Positions 42,625 through 51,045 of a DNA stretch of 59,519 nt are shown here, in pieces. This stretch comes from Streptomyces beigongshangae (GTDB taxonomy: Bacteria > Actinomycetota > Actinomycetes > Streptomycetales > Streptomycetaceae), in the NCBI RefSeq assembly GCF_019710745.1, contig NZ_JAHKJW010000026.1:468-59986 (forward strand), written 5' to 3'. Numbering within the stretch: the first letter of the stretch is position 1; each line of letters begins with the position of its first letter. Made by a program: the position numbers and the translations under genes. The notes under the pieces were generated by a model. The model did no database searches. It had not been told where the DNA came from and saw only the letters and a list, made by a program, of their open reading frames with translations.

Positions 42625-43566
42625 CTACGAGCCCGTCGTAAGGACCACGTTCCGCAGGGGCTCGCGGTTCACGAAACGGTTCAACTGGTCCACCAGGAGC
42701 CGTCGGGCGCGTGGGAGGAACGCCGAGGTCGGCCCGCCCACGTGAGGGCTGATGAGCACGTTCGGCGCATGCCACAGGGGGTGTCCCGGGGGCAGCGGCT
42801 CGGGGTCGGTGACGTCCAGGGCCGCCCGGAGCCGGCCGCTCTCCAGCTCGGCGAGCAGCGCCCCGGTGTCGACGATCCCGCCGCGGGCCACGTTCACCAG
42901 GAGCGCCCCGTCCTTCATCCGGGCCAGGAAGTCGGCGCCGGCCAGGCCCTTCGTCTGCTCGGTGAGGGGCGTGACGAGCACCACGACATCGGCCTCGGGG
43001 AGAAGTCGAGGCAAGGAGGCGATCGGATGCACGGAGCCGCGCGCCGTCTCACGGGCGGAGCGCGCGACGCGCGCCACCCGCGCGGGCTCGAACGGTACGA
43101 GCCGGTCCTCGACGGCCGAGCCGATCGCCCCGTAGCCGACGATCAGGACGCTCCGGTCCGCGAGCGCGGGACGGAATCCGGCTCGCCACTCCTCGCGGTC
43201 CTGTCCGCGGACGAAGTCGGGGATGCCGCGCAGCGAGGCGAGGATCAGGGTGAGGGCCAGTTCGGCGGTGCTGGCGTCGTGCACCCCGCGCGCGTTGCAC
43301 AACCGCACTCCGGAAGGCAGCAGGTGGAGTCCCGGCTCGACATGGTCGATCCCCGCCGTCAGGGTCTGCACGACCTCCACTGACGTCATGCCGGCCAGGG
43401 GGCGCACCGAGACCTCGCTGCCTTTCATGTACGGCACGACGTAGAAGGAGCAGTGCGCGGGGTCGCCGGGGAAGCCGTCCCCGCCGTCCCAGTGGCGGTA
43501 GTCGGGCCCTTGGGGAAGTCCTTCGAGTTCGGCTGCGGGAAACGGGAGCCACACTTCGTACGTCAT
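42625..43566 (-). CDS. D-isomer-specific 2-hydroxyacid dehydrogenase
   Basis: A 313-residue NAD(P)-dependent dehydrogenase of the SerA/GhrA superfamily. The nucleotide motif is SVLIVGYGAIGSAVEDRLVP near residue 139, followed by DVVVLVTPLTEQTKGL, LLVNVARGGIVDTGALL with the catalytic Arg, the DVTDPEPLPPGHPLW glutamate segment, and VLISPHVGGPTSAF with the catalytic His. The substrate (glyoxylate, hydroxypyruvate or another 2-oxoacid) cannot be told. It stands alone and diverges from an aldo/keto reductase gene 74 bases away. Confidence 0.92.
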   Translation of the reverse strand: MTYEVWLPFPAAELEGLPQGPDYRHWDGGDGFPGDPAHCSFYVVPYMKGSEVSVRPLAGMTSVEVVQTLTAGIDHVEPGLHLLPSGVRLCNARGVHDASTAELALTLILASLRGIPDFVRGQDREEWRAGFRPALADRSVLIVGYGAIGSAVEDRLVPFEPARVARVARSARETARGSVHPIASLPRLLPEADVVVLVTPLTEQTKGLAGADFLARMKDGALLVNVARGGIVDTGALLAELESGRLRAALDVTDPEPLPPGHPLWHAPNVLISPHVGGPTSAFLPRARRLLVDQLNRFVNREPLRNVVLTTGS

Positions 43567-43640
43567 GGTCAGGAGGCTATGCGAAGCACCCGTGGACGCA
43601 GGGGTTAGTTTGGGGTGCCAGGAAAGGGAGGGCGCGGCCG

Positions 43641-44651
43641 GTGGAGCGCAGGACGATCGGGGCGGCGGCGCTCGAAGTGGGGGCTGTGGGCCTCGGCTGC
43701 ATGCCGATGAGCTGGGCGTACTCGGGTTCGCGGCAGCGGGGCGCCGAGTCGCTGCGGACCGTGCACGCGGCCCTCGACCGGGGTGCGACGCTGCTGGACA
43801 CCGCCGACATGTACGGGCCCTTCACCAACGAGCTGCTGGTGGGGCGCGCGCTGAAGGACCGGCGCGCGCGGGCCTTCGTGTCGACCAAGGTCGGCCTGCT
43901 GGTGGGCGAGCAGCACCTCGTGGCCAACGGCCGCCCCAGCTACGTGAGACGGGCGTGCGACGCCTCGCTGCGCCGGCTCCAGACGGATGTCATAGACCTC
44001 TACCAGCTGCACCGCGAGGACCCGGAGGTGCCGGTCGAGGAGACCTGGGGCGCGATGGCGGAACTCGTCACGGCGGGGAAGGTGCGGGCCCTCGGGCTGT
44101 GCGCGGTGGGGGCGCACTTCCGCCGCAGGCCGGGGGCGCGGCCGTACGACGGGACGATCCGCACCCTGGAGCGGGTGCAGCAGGTCTTCCCGGTGAGCGC
44201 GGTGCAGGCCGAGTTGTCGGTGTGGTCGCCGGAGGCGCTGGAGGCCCTGCTGCCGTGGTGCGGGGCGCGCGGTGTCGGGTTCCTGGCGGCGATGCCCCTC
44301 GGCAACGGCTTCCTGACCGGGACGCTCACCCCCGGCGAGGGGTTCGAGCGCCACGACATGCGGGCCCGGCACCCCCGGTTCACCGCCGAGATGATGGCCG
44401 CGAACCAGCCGATAGTCGTGGGTCTGCGCCGCGTGGCCGCCCGCCACTCGGCGGCGCGGGGGGCGAACGTCACCCCCGCGCAGGTGGCTCTCGCGTGGGT
44501 GCTGTCGTGCGGGCCGCACGTGGTTCCGGTGCCCGGCGCCAAGCGGGAGTGCTGGGTCGCGGAGAACGCGGGAGCGGCCGGGCTGCGCCTCACGGAGGGG
44601 GACCTGGCCGAGATCGCGGCTCTGCCCCCGGCACTGGGGTCCTGGGACTGA
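43641..44651 (+). CDS. aldo/keto reductase
   Basis: A 336-residue NADPH-dependent aldo/keto reductase. The catalytic tetrad is visible as Asp and Tyr in LLDTADMYGPFTNELLVGRA, Lys in FVSTKVGLL and His in IDLYQLHREDPEVP. The C-terminal coenzyme segment is VPVPGAKRECWVAENAGA. The start is the GTG at 43641 with a GGAAAGGGAGGG purine run upstream. The closest type appears to be the YajO/pyridoxal reductase-like AKR group; substrate unknown. It diverges from the hydroxyacid dehydrogenase gene and may share its control region. Confidence 0.92.
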   Translation: MERRTIGAAALEVGAVGLGCMPMSWAYSGSRQRGAESLRTVHAALDRGATLLDTADMYGPFTNELLVGRALKDRRARAFVSTKVGLLVGEQHLVANGRPSYVRRACDASLRRLQTDVIDLYQLHREDPEVPVEETWGAMAELVTAGKVRALGLCAVGAHFRRRPGARPYDGTIRTLERVQQVFPVSAVQAELSVWSPEALEALLPWCGARGVGFLAAMPLGNGFLTGTLTPGEGFERHDMRARHPRFTAEMMAANQPIVVGLRRVAARHSAARGANVTPAQVALAWVLSCGPHVVPVPGAKRECWVAENAGAAGLRLTEGDLAEIAALPPALGSWD

Positions 44652-44802
44652 ACAGGACTCCCGGCGGTACCGGGCGGGCCCTCCGGGGCCGGATCGCCCG
44701 GTTCCGGCGGCGTACCGGCGATTCGGTCTCCGTGATCGGGAACTCGTGGGGTCCGGGCGGTGTATGAAAAAGAGAACGTGCCGCGGCGAAGGGAACCTGA
44801 TC

Positions 44803-45969
44803 GTGCAACGTCGAGCTGTGACGGCCGTGTTGGCCGCAGCCGCGCTCCTGCTGACGGCCGGCTGCTCCTCGGACGGCGGGGAGGGTCCGGGCGACGGCAG
44901 GAGCTCGTCCCCGGGCAGCCCGGAGCCCGGCACCTCGGCCCCGGCCTCCGGGCGGGCGGCCGCACCGACACCGCCCGCCAAGGGCTCCGTGAAGGTCGTA
45001 CGGACCGTCACCGAGGGCCTCAAGTCGCCCTGGGGCCTCGCTCCGCTGCCCGAGGGCGGCCTCCTGGTGTCCTCGCGGGACGGGGGGACGATCACCCGGG
45101 TCGACGAGAGGACCGGGAAGAAGACCGAGCTGGGCTCGGTGCCCGGAGTCGCCCCCGGCGGCGAGGGCGGTCTGATGGGGCTGGCCCTCTCCCCGTCCTA
45201 CGCGTCGGACCACATGGTCTACGCGTACTTCACCTCGGACTCCGACAACCGCGTCGTGCGCATGCAGTACGACGCGGAGAAGCCGGCCGGTGAGCAGCTG
45301 GGCGCCCCCGACACGGTGTTCCGGGGCATCCCGAAGGGCACAAACCACAACGGCGGCCGGATCGCCTTCGGCCCGGACAGGATGCTGTACGTGGGCACGG
45401 GCGAGACCTACGTCACCGAGCTGGCCCAGGACAAGAAGTCGACGGGCGGCAAGATCCTCCGTCTGACGCCGGAGGGCGAGCCGGCACCGGGCAACCCGTT
45501 CGGCTCGCCGGTCTACTCGTACGGCCACCGCAATGTGCAGGGTCTCGCCTGGGACACCGAGCAGCGCCTCTTCGCCTCGGAGTTCGGCCAGGACACCTGG
45601 GACGAGCTGAACCACATCAAGCCGGGCGGCAACTACGGCTGGCCGGACGCGGAGGGCGAGGCCGACGACTCCCGGTACGAGAACCCCGTCGACCAGTGGA
45701 GCACTGACGAGGCGTCCCCCAGCGGCATCGCCTACGCGAAGGGCTCCGTCTGGATGGCCGGCCTGCGCGGCAAGCGGCTGTGGCGTGTCCCGCTGGACGG
45801 CACCGGGAAGTCGGCGGACCCGCAGGCATTCCTGACCGGCGAGTACGGCCGTCTGCGCACGGTGGTGGCGGCGGGCGGCGACAGGCTGTGGCTGGTCACG
45901 AGCGAGACGGACGGACGGGGGAGCTCGGGCGCGACCGGCGACCGGATCCTGGAGCTGCGGGTGAAGTGA
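44803..45969 (+). CDS. PQQ-dependent sugar dehydrogenase-like lipoprotein
   Basis: A 388-residue secreted lipoprotein with a lipobox ALLLTAGCS (Cys near residue 20) and a Ser/Pro/Gly-rich linker. The six-bladed propeller of the glucose/sorbosone dehydrogenase family follows from about residue 60, with GLKSPWGLAPLPEGGLLVSS, GGEGGLMGLALSP, GTNHNGGRIAFGPDRMLYVG with the active-site His, YSYGHRNVQGLAWD and KPGGNYGWPDAEG. It should oxidise aldose sugars outside the cell if PQQ is available; activity is not certain for actinobacterial members. The GTG at 44803 has GAAGGGAA six bases upstream; the frame from 44746 would spoil the signal peptide. Confidence 0.9.
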   Translation: MQRRAVTAVLAAAALLLTAGCSSDGGEGPGDGRSSSPGSPEPGTSAPASGRAAAPTPPAKGSVKVVRTVTEGLKSPWGLAPLPEGGLLVSSRDGGTITRVDERTGKKTELGSVPGVAPGGEGGLMGLALSPSYASDHMVYAYFTSDSDNRVVRMQYDAEKPAGEQLGAPDTVFRGIPKGTNHNGGRIAFGPDRMLYVGTGETYVTELAQDKKSTGGKILRLTPEGEPAPGNPFGSPVYSYGHRNVQGLAWDTEQRLFASEFGQDTWDELNHIKPGGNYGWPDAEGEADDSRYENPVDQWSTDEASPSGIAYAKGSVWMAGLRGKRLWRVPLDGTGKSADPQAFLTGEYGRLRTVVAAGGDRLWLVTSETDGRGSSGATGDRILELRVK

Positions 45970-46033
45970 GCCGGGGCCGTCCGCGCGGCGGCCTCCGGCC
46001 CGGCCGGAGGGCTGAGCTCCGGGCACCCGGAAC

Positions 46034-46180
46034 TCAGCCGGTCCGGCCGGCCGGACCGGTGACCGACTCGCCGGCGACCGACTCGCCGGTGGCGGGCGGA
46101 CCGGTGGCGGGCGGACCGGTGACGGACGGACCGGTGACGGACCCGCCGCTGACAGGCGCGCCGGTGACCGGCGGACCGGT
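46034..46180. repeat. 12-bp-type repeats at the 3' end of the LAL gene
   Basis: Variants of GGACCGGTGACC and GGACCGGTGGCG are repeated about ten times in frame and encode VTGPS/ATGPP/VAGES-like units after the HTH. Confidence 0.8.
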
Positions 46181-49100
46181 CTGTTCCGGTGGGAACAGGC
46201 GCATCCGGTGCGCCAGCGCCGCCGCCTCGCCCCGCCCGGAGACCCCGAGCTTGGCCAGGATGTTCGAGACGTGCACGCTGGCCGTCTTCGGGGAGATGAA
46301 CAGCTCCCCGGCGATCTGCCGGTTGCTGCGGCCGGCGGCCACCAGCCGCAGCACCTCGCGCTCCCGGCCGGTGAGGCCCAGCGCCCCGGCCGGGTCGGCG
46401 GGAGCGGACGGGGTCCGTCCGGGCGGACCGGCGAGCGTGAGACGGGCGCGCCGCGCCAGCAGGGACACGGCGTCGGAGAGCGGTCGCGCGCCGAGGTGGT
46501 CGGCCACGGCCCCGGCCAGCCGCAGCAGCTCGGTGGCGCGGCCCCGCTCCTCCTCCGTACCGCCGGAGCACAGCAGCGCCTCCGCGAGCCGGTACCGGAC
46601 GCGGGCCAGGTCGTACGGACGCTCCAGCGTCTCGAAGGCGGAGACCGCCTCGAACCAGTCGTCCGGGGTGTCCCGGCCCTCCGCACACAGCAGTTCGGCG
46701 CGCGTCCAGCACTCGTGCGCCCGCCAGACGGGCACGTTCGCGGCGAGGGACTTCGCGGTCGCGCGGAGGCGCTCGACGAGTTCGGCGCGGCCCTCCCCCG
46801 CGGCGGGCAGTCCCCGGGCGTCGGCCTCCGCCGCGGCCGCGGCGATCAGCAGGGGCCACCCGTAGCGCTGGGCGCCCGGCGGGATGCCGGGGCCCAGCGC
46901 CCCGTCCAGTTCCGCGCGGGCGTCGGCGAGACGGCCTTCCGCGGCGGCGGCGCCGATCGCGACCGTGGCGAGCGGCAGCGCCTGCTGGGGCACGGTGTCG
47001 TGGACGCCGAAGTGCTCGCGCGCCCGCGCCAGTTGTTCGCCGGCGGTGGCCAGGTCGCCGCGGGCGAGCGAGATCTGGGCGCGCAGGGTGGCGCGGAGGC
47101 CGCGGGACCGGACGCTCCGGCCCACCCGCTCCGCGTGCTGGCCGGCCTCGGCGGCCTCGTCCCAGCGGCCCAGCGAGAAGAGGGACTCGCCGAGGTTGCT
47201 CCAGACCCATGCCTCGGTGTCCGGCAGGCCCAGCCCCCGGGCGACCCCGACGCTCTCCCGGAGGATGCGCACGGCCTCCAGGGAGCGGCCGACGCCCTCC
47301 AGATGGGCCGGCAGGTTCACATGGGCGCGGCCCGTCACGTAGGTGGCGCCGGATTCCGCGGCGTGCTCCCTGACCGCGTGGACCTCAGCGAGTCCGGCCT
47401 CGACGTCGCCCGACTCGACGAGGAGCCCGCCCAGGGTGAGCCGGGCGTTCAGCTCGATGTCGCGGGCCCCGACCATGCGGGCGTACTGGACGGCGCGCTC
47501 GGCGGCCCGGAGCGCGTCCGGGCCGGGTCTGTGGATCATCGACCAGTTGGCGACGTTGGCGAGGACCTCGGCGTGCACCCCGGACGGCGGCAATCCCCTG
47601 ACCAGTTCCTGCGCGGTGGCGAGTTCCCGCCGGCCGTCGCCGAGGCCCTGCCCCTCGACGAGCCGGGAGCGCTGGATCCAGAACCAGGCCGCGCGCAGGG
47701 GGTCCCGCCCGTCCTCCAGCAGGCGCAGCGCTCGTTCGGTGATCCGCAGGGCGCGTCGGCGCTCGCCGCAGAACCGGCCCGCCACGGTGGCCTCGGCCAT
47801 CAGGTCCAGGTAGCGCGGCGGCGCGGCGGCCGGGGTGCCGTCACCGGGGATGCCCCCGCGTCCTTCGGAGCCGCACCCGCCAGGCCCGCGTCCTTCGGGC
47901 GGCGGGGAGGAGGGGTACGTCCCGGTGCGGTCGACGGGCCGCAGTCCGGCGCGTACGGACTCGGGAGCCCTGTCCCACAGTTCCATCGCCCGCTCCAGGA
48001 GCCGCAACTGCTCCGCGTAGGCGTGGCGGCGGCGGGCCGCGGCCGCGGCGTCGAGGACCGCGGGCAGGGCCTTGGCGGCGTCGTGCGCGTGGTACCAGTG
48101 GCCGGCCAGCCGGGCGGCGTGCTCCTCCGCCGGGACGAGCGAGGGGTCGGCCTCCAGGGCCTCGGCGTACCGGCGGTGGAGGCGGGCGCGCTCAGCGGGC
48201 AGCAGGTCGTCGACGACGGCCTCGCGCACCAGGGAGTGGCGGAAGCGGTAGCCGTCCCCGCCGGGTGCGGCGAGCAGGATGTGGGCGCCGACGGCGGCCC
48301 GCAGGGCCTCGATGAGGGCGTCCTCGGCGAGGTCGTCCCCGGAGAGCCCGGCCACGGCGGCGAGCAGCCGGTGCTCCACGGCCGAGCCGCCCCCGGCGAC
48401 GATCGCGACGACCCGCCGGGAGTCCTCGGGCAGGTTCTCGACCCGGACGAGGAGCAGGTCGCGCAGGGTGTCGGTGAGGCCGGTGGGGCCGCCGTCCCGG
48501 GCGGCCACGGCCAGCTCCTCGACGAAGAACGCGTTTCCGTCGGAGCGGGCGAAGATGTCGTCGACCCGGGCCGGGTCGGGTTCGCGGGCGAGGATCCCGG
48601 CGATCTGGCGGGCGACCTCGGCCCGGCCGAGGCGGCCCAGCCCGATCCGGCGGACGGTGCGCAGCCGGTCGAGTTCGGCGAGCAGGGGGCGCAGCGGGTG
48701 ACGGCGGTGGATGTCGTCGGCGCGGTAGGTGGCGACGACGAGGAGCCGTCCGTCGCGCAGGGTCCGCAGGAGGTGGGCGAGGAGGTGGCGGGTCGAGGCG
48801 TCCGCCCAGTGCAGGTCCTCCAGGAGGAGGACGACGGGCCGCTCGGCGGCGACGCGCTCCAGGAGACGGACGGTGAGGTCGAAGAGGCGGGCCGTGCCGT
48901 CCTCGTCGTGCCGCCCCCGCGCGCTCTCCCCCAGTTCGGGCAGCAGCCGGGCCAGTTCCCCCTCCTGCCCCGCGGCCGCCGCGGCCAGTGCGGCGGGCAG
49001 CTCGCGGCGCAGGGCCCGCAGGGCGGCGGAGAACGGGGCGAAGGGCAGGCCGTCGGCGCCGATCTCGACGCAGCCGCCGACCGCCACGACGGCGCCCTTC

Positions 49101-49396
49101 CGGCGGGCGCCCACCGCGAACTCCTCCATGAGCCGGGTCTTCCCGACGCCGGCCTCACCGCCGAGCAGCAGCGCCTGCGGCCCGCCCGCGGCGGCGCGGG
49201 CGAGCGCCTCGTCCAGTACGGCCAGTTCGTCGGTCCGGCCGACGAAGACGGGGCTGACGGACCGGGTCTCCACAGCGCCGAGCATCGCACAGGGGTCCGT
49301 CACCGCGGCCCCGGCCGCCGGCGATCCGGTCACGGCCCGGCCCCCTGCCCGGCCGCCCCCTCCCGCCCGGCCGCCCTTTCCCGCTCCCGCGCTCAT
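46034..49396 (-). CDS. LuxR-type LAL regulator with AAA ATPase
   Basis: A 1120-residue large ATP-binding LuxR regulator. The Walker A motif LLLGGEAGVGKTRLMEEF is near residue 82 and the Walker B VVLLLEDLHWADAST near 190. A long TPR-like helical region follows. The C-terminal LuxR HTH reads GALGLTGREREVLRLVAAGR, SNRQIAGELFISPKTASVHV and SNILAKLGVSGR. After the HTH a 50-residue tail of VTGPP/VTGES repeats is unusual, since the HTH normally ends such proteins. The ATG at 49396 overlaps the stop of the preceding small gene (ATGA), which supports this start; an ATG at 49285 nearer the ATPase is the alternative. Many LAL proteins activate secondary metabolite or maltose genes; the target here is unknown. 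Confidence 0.9.
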   Translation of the reverse strand: MSAGAGKGGRAGGGGRAGGRAVTGSPAAGAAVTDPCAMLGAVETRSVSPVFVGRTDELAVLDEALARAAAGGPQALLLGGEAGVGKTRLMEEFAVGARRKGAVVAVGGCVEIGADGLPFAPFSAALRALRRELPAALAAAAAGQEGELARLLPELGESARGRHDEDGTARLFDLTVRLLERVAAERPVVLLLEDLHWADASTRHLLAHLLRTLRDGRLLVVATYRADDIHRRHPLRPLLAELDRLRTVRRIGLGRLGRAEVARQIAGILAREPDPARVDDIFARSDGNAFFVEELAVAARDGGPTGLTDTLRDLLLVRVENLPEDSRRVVAIVAGGGSAVEHRLLAAVAGLSGDDLAEDALIEALRAAVGAHILLAAPGGDGYRFRHSLVREAVVDDLLPAERARLHRRYAEALEADPSLVPAEEHAARLAGHWYHAHDAAKALPAVLDAAAAARRRHAYAEQLRLLERAMELWDRAPESVRAGLRPVDRTGTYPSSPPPEGRGPGGCGSEGRGGIPGDGTPAAAPPRYLDLMAEATVAGRFCGERRRALRITERALRLLEDGRDPLRAAWFWIQRSRLVEGQGLGDGRRELATAQELVRGLPPSGVHAEVLANVANWSMIHRPGPDALRAAERAVQYARMVGARDIELNARLTLGGLLVESGDVEAGLAEVHAVREHAAESGATYVTGRAHVNLPAHLEGVGRSLEAVRILRESVGVARGLGLPDTEAWVWSNLGESLFSLGRWDEAAEAGQHAERVGRSVRSRGLRATLRAQISLARGDLATAGEQLARAREHFGVHDTVPQQALPLATVAIGAAAAEGRLADARAELDGALGPGIPPGAQRYGWPLLIAAAAAEADARGLPAAGEGRAELVERLRATAKSLAANVPVWRAHECWTRAELLCAEGRDTPDDWFEAVSAFETLERPYDLARVRYRLAEALLCSGGTEEERGRATELLRLAGAVADHLGARPLSDAVSLLARRARLTLAGPPGRTPSAPADPAGALGLTGREREVLRLVAAGRSNRQIAGELFISPKTASVHVSNILAKLGVSGRGEAAALAHRMRLFPPEQTGPPVTGAPVSGGSVTGPSVTGPPATGPPATGESVAGESVTGPAGRTG

Positions 49397-49587
49397 GCCG
49401 TGCGCGCGAACCGGAGCCTGCGGTGACGGCGGCCGTTCACCCGCCCCTCGCCGTCGTCGCGGCCGGACCGCGCGGACGCGTGCCCGGCGGTACGGCGGCC
49501 GCGGACGGCCTCGCGGGCCCTGCGGTAGTCGTCGGCGTCGCGGATCATCTCCGCGGAACGGATCTTCTGGAGCTCGTACGCGAGCAT
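49393..49587 (-). CDS. 64-residue basic protein coupled to the LAL regulator
   Basis: A small protein starting MLAYELQKIRSAEMIRDADD followed by YRRAREAVRGRR and a long Arg/Gly/His-rich tail. The ATG at 49587 has GAGGGG six bases upstream; the extension to 49719 is unsupported. Small proteins with this MxxYELxKxRxAEL start are common in Streptomyces and have no assigned function. The stop overlaps the start of the LAL regulator gene (ATGA), which suggests co-expression. Confidence 0.7.
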   Translation of the reverse strand: MLAYELQKIRSAEMIRDADDYRRAREAVRGRRTAGHASARSGRDDGEGRVNGRRHRRLRFARTA

Positions 49588-49730
49588 GTCGTACCCCTCG
49601 TGAAGAGCGACTCGTCGAAAGTCGCTGTCGGCCTCGCCCGGTCTCGCCCGGTCTCGCCCGTGGCGATGGCTCGACCTTCGTTCCTGAGGGGGGTGCGCCG
49701 CATCGGGAGGGTTCCGCATCCTGGACGCAC

Positions 49731-49781
49731 GAGGGGCCTTAGTTCCCCCGTGAGTGCCTCACGGGGGAACTAAGGCCCCTC
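49731..49781. terminator. 24-bp perfect inverted repeat
   Basis: Arms 49731-49754 and 49758-49781 are perfectly complementary around TGC. It lies 15 bases after the stop of the membrane-protein gene at 49797, so it should end that transcript, and 144 bases upstream of the small gene at 49587. Confidence 0.88.
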
Positions 49782-49796
49782 AGGACCTGCGGTCCC

Positions 49797-50438
49797 TCAG
49801 CCGGTGCTCGGCACACCGAGCAGGACGTCGGAGTACTTGAGCGCGGCCAGCAGCAGGCCGACGACGCCGAGCGAGACGCCCGCCCAGGCGACGGACTTGA
49901 CCCACGGGGACTGGGCGGGGATCCGGTCCGGGTTGCCGAAGGCGGGGCGCACCAGCACCACGACGCCGACGATCAGCGCGGCGAGCGCGAAGAAGCCGGC
50001 GACCAGCGCGTTGGCGTTCCAGGAGTCGGCGTACACCTGCTCGATCTGGGTGGCGACCGGCGCGCCCTGCACGGTTTCGAGCTGGCCGTACAGCGAGTCG
50101 CGGGCCTGGGCGACGGTGCCGACCCAGCTGCCGGTCAGCGAGACGACGCCGAGTCCGGCGGAGACGACGGCGGCGGCGCCCATGGCCACGCCCGGGGCGG
50201 TGTGCGCCGCGGCCCCGGCCCGCTCGTCCCCGATTCCCTCGCCCTCCTGGGTCTCCCCGCCCCTCTCGGGCTCCCCTGTTGTCTCCCCTGCCTCCCTGGC
50301 TTCCTCGACCTCTCCGATCTGTCCGGCTTCCCCGGCCCCTGCGGTCCCTGCGGCCTTGTCGAGCCTCACTGCCTCGTCGTCGCGCCGTGCCCCGGTGCCG
50401 GTCTCGATTCCGGCTTCGTTCTCTGACTTGGTTCCCAT
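49797..50438 (-). CDS. membrane protein of unknown function
   Basis: A 213-residue protein. The first 75 residues are acidic and low complexity (Glu/Gly/Ala-rich). Three transmembrane helices follow: around 86-105 (GVAMGAAAVVSAGLGVVSLT), 142-163 (ALVAGFFALAALIVGVVVLV) and 180-202 (SVAWAGVSLGVVGLLLAALK). Between the first two lies an extracytoplasmic loop. No family is recognised. The start is uncertain: ATG at 50438 or GTG at 50447, neither with an ideal ribosome binding site. It follows the acetyltransferase and MMPL genes on the same strand. Confidence 0.75.
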   Translation of the reverse strand: MGTKSENEAGIETGTGARRDDEAVRLDKAAGTAGAGEAGQIGEVEEAREAGETTGEPERGGETQEGEGIGDERAGAAAHTAPGVAMGAAAVVSAGLGVVSLTGSWVGTVAQARDSLYGQLETVQGAPVATQIEQVYADSWNANALVAGFFALAALIVGVVVLVRPAFGNPDRIPAQSPWVKSVAWAGVSLGVVGLLLAALKYSDVLLGVPSTG

Positions 50439-50472
50439 GCTCCGCACCGTACGGACGCTGTCTGAGAATTTC

Positions 50473-51045
50473 TTAAAGATTCCCCGATCGACGCGCGCGG
50501 GCGTTGCGCCATTCCGGTGCGAGCACCGACCAGACCTCGGTGTCCTGGCGGACGCCGCGGTGGAGCCGGTTCTCCCTGAGGACGCCCTCGCGGCTCATGC
50601 CGAGCCGTCGTGCCACGTTCAGACTGGGTTCGTTGGCGGCGGCCGCGTACCACTCCACCCGGTGGATGCCGCGCTCGTCGACCGCCCAGTCGATGAGGAC
50701 GCGTGCCGCGCGGGTGATCAGGCCCCGGCCGACCGCGGCGGGCTCCAGCCAGCAGCCGACCTCGCAGGTGCCCTGCTCCGCGTCGAAGGTGCGGAAGAGC
50801 ACACCGCCGACGAGCAGTCCGTCCAGCCACACGCCGTGCAGGCCGCCGGTGTCGGTGGCCTTCTTGTCGGCGAACAACTGGAGCAGCTCGCGCGCGGAGG
50901 CCACGTCCGTGGCGCGCGACCCGAAGGGGATGTACTGCTGGACGAACCCGCGTCCGCGGTCGAGGTGGGCGAGGAACTCCTCCGCGTGCCAGGGTTCCAG
51001 GGGTCGCAGCTCGGCTCCGTCGTCACCCAGCGATATCGCGTACAT
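50473..51045 (-). CDS. RimJ/RimL-type GNAT acetyltransferase
   Basis: A 190-residue acetyltransferase of the RimJ/RimL group. It opens AELRPLEPWHAEEFLAHLDR, shows GLLVGGVLFRTFDAEQGTCE and VGCWLEPAAVGRGLITRAAR, which carries the acetyl-CoA binding loop, then IHRVEWYAAAANEPSLNVAR and RLGMSREGVLREN. These marks are those of N-terminal or small-molecule N-acetyltransferases. Its start overlaps the end of the MMPL gene by 23 bases, so the two are co-translated. Substrate unknown. Confidence 0.92.
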   Translation of the reverse strand: MYAISLGDDGAELRPLEPWHAEEFLAHLDRGRGFVQQYIPFGSRATDVASARELLQLFADKKATDTGGLHGVWLDGLLVGGVLFRTFDAEQGTCEVGCWLEPAAVGRGLITRAARVLIDWAVDERGIHRVEWYAAAANEPSLNVARRLGMSREGVLRENRLHRGVRQDTEVWSVLAPEWRNARARRSGNL

